Below are positions 55,942-64,000 of a DNA stretch of 64,000 nucleotides, one piece after another. The first letter of the stretch is position 1; each line of letters starts with the position of its first letter. Source of the stretch: Ianthella basta (taxonomy: Eukaryota > Porifera > Demospongiae > Verongiida > Ianthellidae); assembly GCA_964019415.1 (NCBI GenBank), contig OZ025873.1, forward strand, positions 5,399,332-5,463,331, written 5' to 3'. The notes beneath the pieces are model-generated. The model saw only the letters and a list, made by a program, of their open reading frames with translations. It made no database searches and had not been told where the DNA came from. A program made the translations under genes and the position numbers.

Positions 55942-56980
55942 ATATGTGCTTGTATGTGTGCATGCAGATCGATCAAGCATTTTTGTGACATATAAAAATG
56001 CATGCTGTGCATGCATATACACATTGTGTGCTAGAGTGAATGTGTGCAATCCTATACTTAGATTTAGTCCATGAATCTCTTCACATTTCTGTAAGCATAC
56101 ATGTGTACATAATTATACGGTAATACATTGTGCATTTGTACAAGAAAATGGCAGCGCACGGTTTGCAAAAGCAATAATGACGGATTCAGTGTGACCATCA
56201 CACCGAATGAACGGTGGAATCAATCACACTTTTGGTGTGAGCGCTAATGGGTGTGATCATCACACTGAATTTAATTTTTAACTGTGTGGCTCGTTTCAAC
56301 CAATCCAGATGTGATATCTCTTGCCATGAAGCATGCACCCATATGTAGAGAACTATGGTAGCAATCTCGGAAGATTGTATCTTTGAGCGAGTTATCGTGA
56401 GTTTCGCAATTTGGAAAGGAACAGGGAATACCTTGCAAATAAATTGGAAAGTGCTAGATTGTTGCCATAGATTACTGCACACGTAGATTGCATATATCCC
56501 AGGTTTGATCATATTCAGCCTTTTGGAACAGAAGAAGATAATATTTTCCTGAAACTGCTCAACCTCACCTGAAGTAATAAATCTTACTTCCAATTTGGTT
56601 GTCTCATTAAGGGAAGTACTGATCAATATTATTAAGTAATATCACCAATTTGTGGGGAATATCATGTCAATTACATTTGCAATGGTCAAGATTGTTGCTT
56701 GCATGGTTTGAGAGATACATACACAAATGTAATGTACCCTGAAGAAATTAGCTTTTAGCCAGTGCTGCTACCTTAACAAGTTTCTGCTTCTGAGAACACA
56801 GGTGGTGCCTGGGCACCCCAGGTACCACTCTGGATTCACCACTGAGTTGGCTGCCATTTTTTCTTCATCCCATGATCTTTACTGTGTGTACTGTAGTTCT
56901 CTAACTAGCCTTCAGTGCGATATATGTTTGTAGGATACTAATACGTATCTTTAGTCACTGTGATATTTGGTCACTGTGCA

Positions 56981-57055
<75 letters not shown>

Positions 57056-57440
57056 AGAGGGGCCGGGGGCTTTTATTCAATACTGCATGTGCATACTCCA
57101 TACAATATATATTCCATCATAATCTCTCCACTTCCCTCAGTGCCATGGTTTCCCAAAAGAATGGAAGACCTGGATCGATTTGCAGAGCACATTGAAGGGT
57201 TTGGGACAGAACTGGACTCAGACCACCCTGTGAGCTGCATAGCTGTGTTGTACCATCTGCACACAGAAGTGGTGGTCCATGACACTGGGCACATTGACTA
57301 TAGGTGTGTAGTAGATTTGCACATATAATTGTGCAGACCTCTAAAATAAGAACAGCCTCTTTAATCTGAACACTGTGTCTGGTCATAAGGTGTCTGAAAT
57401 ACCTAAGTATCACTATAGTAGATTCCTGTAATCGACGTAC

Positions 57441-57649
<209 letters not shown>

Positions 57650-59534
57650 TTGTTTGTTCAATGATCAAGCTTTCAAGTCACAACTTTCTTTCAACATTAA
57701 TCCTCCTCTCTGTCTCTCTTGTGTGTGCATTCTCTATCTCATTAATCCTCCTCTCTGTCTCTATCGTATGTGTGTTCTCTACCTCAGGGACATTTGCCAT
57801 GAGCTCCTTGGTCATGTGCCTCTGTTTGCAGATTCTGATTTTGCCCAGTTCTCACAGGTCAGCCTTAGCCATATGCATTGTCCTAAGCTTCCTTGGGAGC
57901 TCCTGAAGACAAAATCAAGCAGCTTGCAACTGTAAGCACTGACTCATTGCTTCAGTACTCCACACTTTTGTTTCTGAATCTCTAACCCTTTAAATTTATT
58001 CATCAATACGTTTTCCAGGCATTACTCACTGTGGTATTGCCTTTAAATTCTTCTATATAAAATGAACTCAGTCTCTAGACTGTGCCGGTGTGAGTGTCCC
58101 TATCATCTTGATGATATTCCCTGAAAGCATGACACTGTAAGAGAGAATGATCTATAATATTATCATGACAGATATTTTAGTTACTGAGTCATCCCCAAAT
58201 GATAGCGAAATTGGCTCAGTTTATAAGAATTAGGTGTCTATTTCCATGAGCATGTGATGAAAAGCATAATACCTAGCTATTAAAAAGCCAGGATTTGAAA
58301 TTATTCAAAATTGTTGTATTAATTATGTACAGAATGTGGTAGATAACTCTTGTGTCATGTAGAGTTACTACCAATCACTTGGCATAATATTGAATTGCTT
58401 GTTCTGTCCACCTGATATACGTAGGTCTATTGGTTCACCATTGAATTTGGTTTGTGTCGAGAGGGGGACAAAGTGAAGGCTTATGGGGCAGGACTGCTGA
58501 GCTCATTTGGTGAACTGCAGGTGGGTGGATGTGTGAGAGAGACTATGGTCCTGTGTACAGCGTTCACCTATTTGCTTCCTCTACTCCAGTACTGTCTTAG
58601 TGATAAGCCAGAGGTCCATCCTTTTGAGCCGGCTAAGACTGCCCTCCAACCATACCCCATGTTAGGCATGCAGCCCGTGTACTTTCTAGCAGAGAGCTTC
58701 AAGGATGGGAAGGAGAAGATGAGGTCAGTTACCTTCCTCCTACCATATTGCTCATGATGGCCATGGTTGACTGCAACTTTCTCTATTCTGCACCTTTCCT
58801 AACATATGCACTCACTACCTTATTGAGTGCAACCACTACCAGCTTGCTACCATGCAAGCACCCATTTCCAGTTGCATGCATTAGCAGTGGCCCATATAGT
58901 GGCCTAGCAAACTGAATTCACTTTCCTGGCAAATGCAGTGTCTCATGACTAGCAAGTTGGGAGCAAAGCTAATACTTCCTTGCTCTATGCTATAGCAGTT
59001 TGTTGCATAACACTGATATTTCCTGCAATCCGATTGGACATTACGGACTCTGGGAATTATGTACATGTCACTGCACCAGTAGTTTGGACTCAATTTACTC
59101 ATCCCTTCTTTGTGACAGCAGTCATTTTGCAGAAGTGTGGCTCTGTTTAAGGAATTTTCCTCTCTCCCTCCAGGGCCTTTGCCTCCTCCATCCCTCGCCC
59201 GTTCAGCCTCCACTACAATCCATGCACTGAGTGCATTGAAGTCTTGTATAACAAGCAACAAGCTGTGAAGTTGTCTAATGACATTCAGCAAAATATGGTG
59301 ACCCTTCAAGATGCCATTGAAAAGGTTGTACTGTAATGTGTACACAGTGCACAGCTGTAGTTTCGAGTAACATCCATTTGATCTGGAAACCACCAGTATT
59401 TTTTCCATTCCTTCTTATTACTTTGTATTTTTCAGTCCCATTCATTCACATAAATCAGTATACTTTATAGTGTAAATTTCAAGATTAATTCTTGCACATG
59501 TGAATACATCTGGCATGCATAGCATGGATGTACT

Positions 59535-59892
59535 ACAGTCGATTTCAGAACGGTTGGCCAAAATGGCAAATGGCAGAACGATCAAATGGCGTGACGTCAC
59601 TATTAGTTTAACTGCTTGCCAACACGTCACTCCTATTGTACAGTACTGCCATTTGCTATGATGTCACGCCATTTGCCATTTACCTTTTGGACAACCATTC
59701 TGAAATCGGCTGTATTACAGTTTTGCAAAATGGTTGTCTCGCGAATGCCATTCGACTCACGCATGCCGCTCACCTCCGAACTTTGAACCCACTCCTTATC
59801 ACGCGTCTACAGTATAAAGTATAAGGTCGAAGTTCAAAGGCGAGTCGTGAGTCGATCGAATGACGTTCGCGACAACCATTTTGCAACCCTGT
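59535..59892. repeat. Foldback elements A and B, copy 2
   Basis: 59535-59713 and 59717-59892 repeat the two elements at 31669-32026 upstream of the hydroxylase. Confidence 0.8.
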
Positions 59893-60057
59893 ATGTGACA
59901 TTCTATTGTTGTGTCTGCTTTAGCGGGTGACCTGGTCACGTGTTGTACTACGTTACGTGACGTAAAGGTTAAAGGTTGCGTATCGAGGGTGTGTGAACGG
60001 TGTGACTTGTGTGTTCAGAGTTGAAGAAGATTAGGAATCCCCTTCTCCACTCTCAGT

Positions 60058-64000
<3,943 letters not shown>

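Overview
The window looks like nuclear DNA of an animal. Genes are split by spliceosomal introns with GT/AG ends, exon phases join correctly, intergenic spaces are short, and TG/CA microsatellites and minisatellites are plentiful. The gene set (CEP290, phenylalanine hydroxylase, a mitochondrial-type HINT, GT10 fucosyltransferases, a TTD14-like P-loop protein) and the compact layout suit an early-branching invertebrate such as a sponge. That placement is an inference; no species-level marker was seen. Exon models were built by hand by joining conserved peptides at GT/AG sites and checking phase.

Layout of the first copy. 1-2675 (-): first seven coding exons of CEP290. 3479-12428 (-): a TTD14-like P-loop gene whose second intron holds a 6.3-kb array of 10-bp units. 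13083-18583 (-): an unrecognised 11-exon coiled-coil gene (710 aa). 18764-19939 and 22254-23822 (+): two single-exon GT10 fucosyltransferase paralogues. 24009-25373 (-): a three-exon HINT protein. 25494-31470 (+): a decayed tandem copy of phenylalanine hydroxylase. 32192-37351 (+): an intact 13-exon phenylalanine hydroxylase (446 aa).

A run of exactly 200 N (38138-38337) follows. From 38338 to the end the sequence repeats 10471-about 36134 at an offset of 27,866-27,869 (27,726/27,727 locally). The copies differ mainly in microsatellite lengths, one 140-bp tandem duplication, one expanded CA tract and a few point changes. This is either a very recent tandem segmental duplication or, more likely, two alleles or a repeated contig placed side by side by the assembler. 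Genes of the second copy are listed separately.

No operon-like or defence system is present. The features most worth a second look are the strictly 10-bp-registered intronic array, the bias of intronic repeats to be pyrimidine- or TG-rich on the sense strand and to lie next to splice sites, the broken hydroxylase paralogue, the foldback elements, and the duplication itself.
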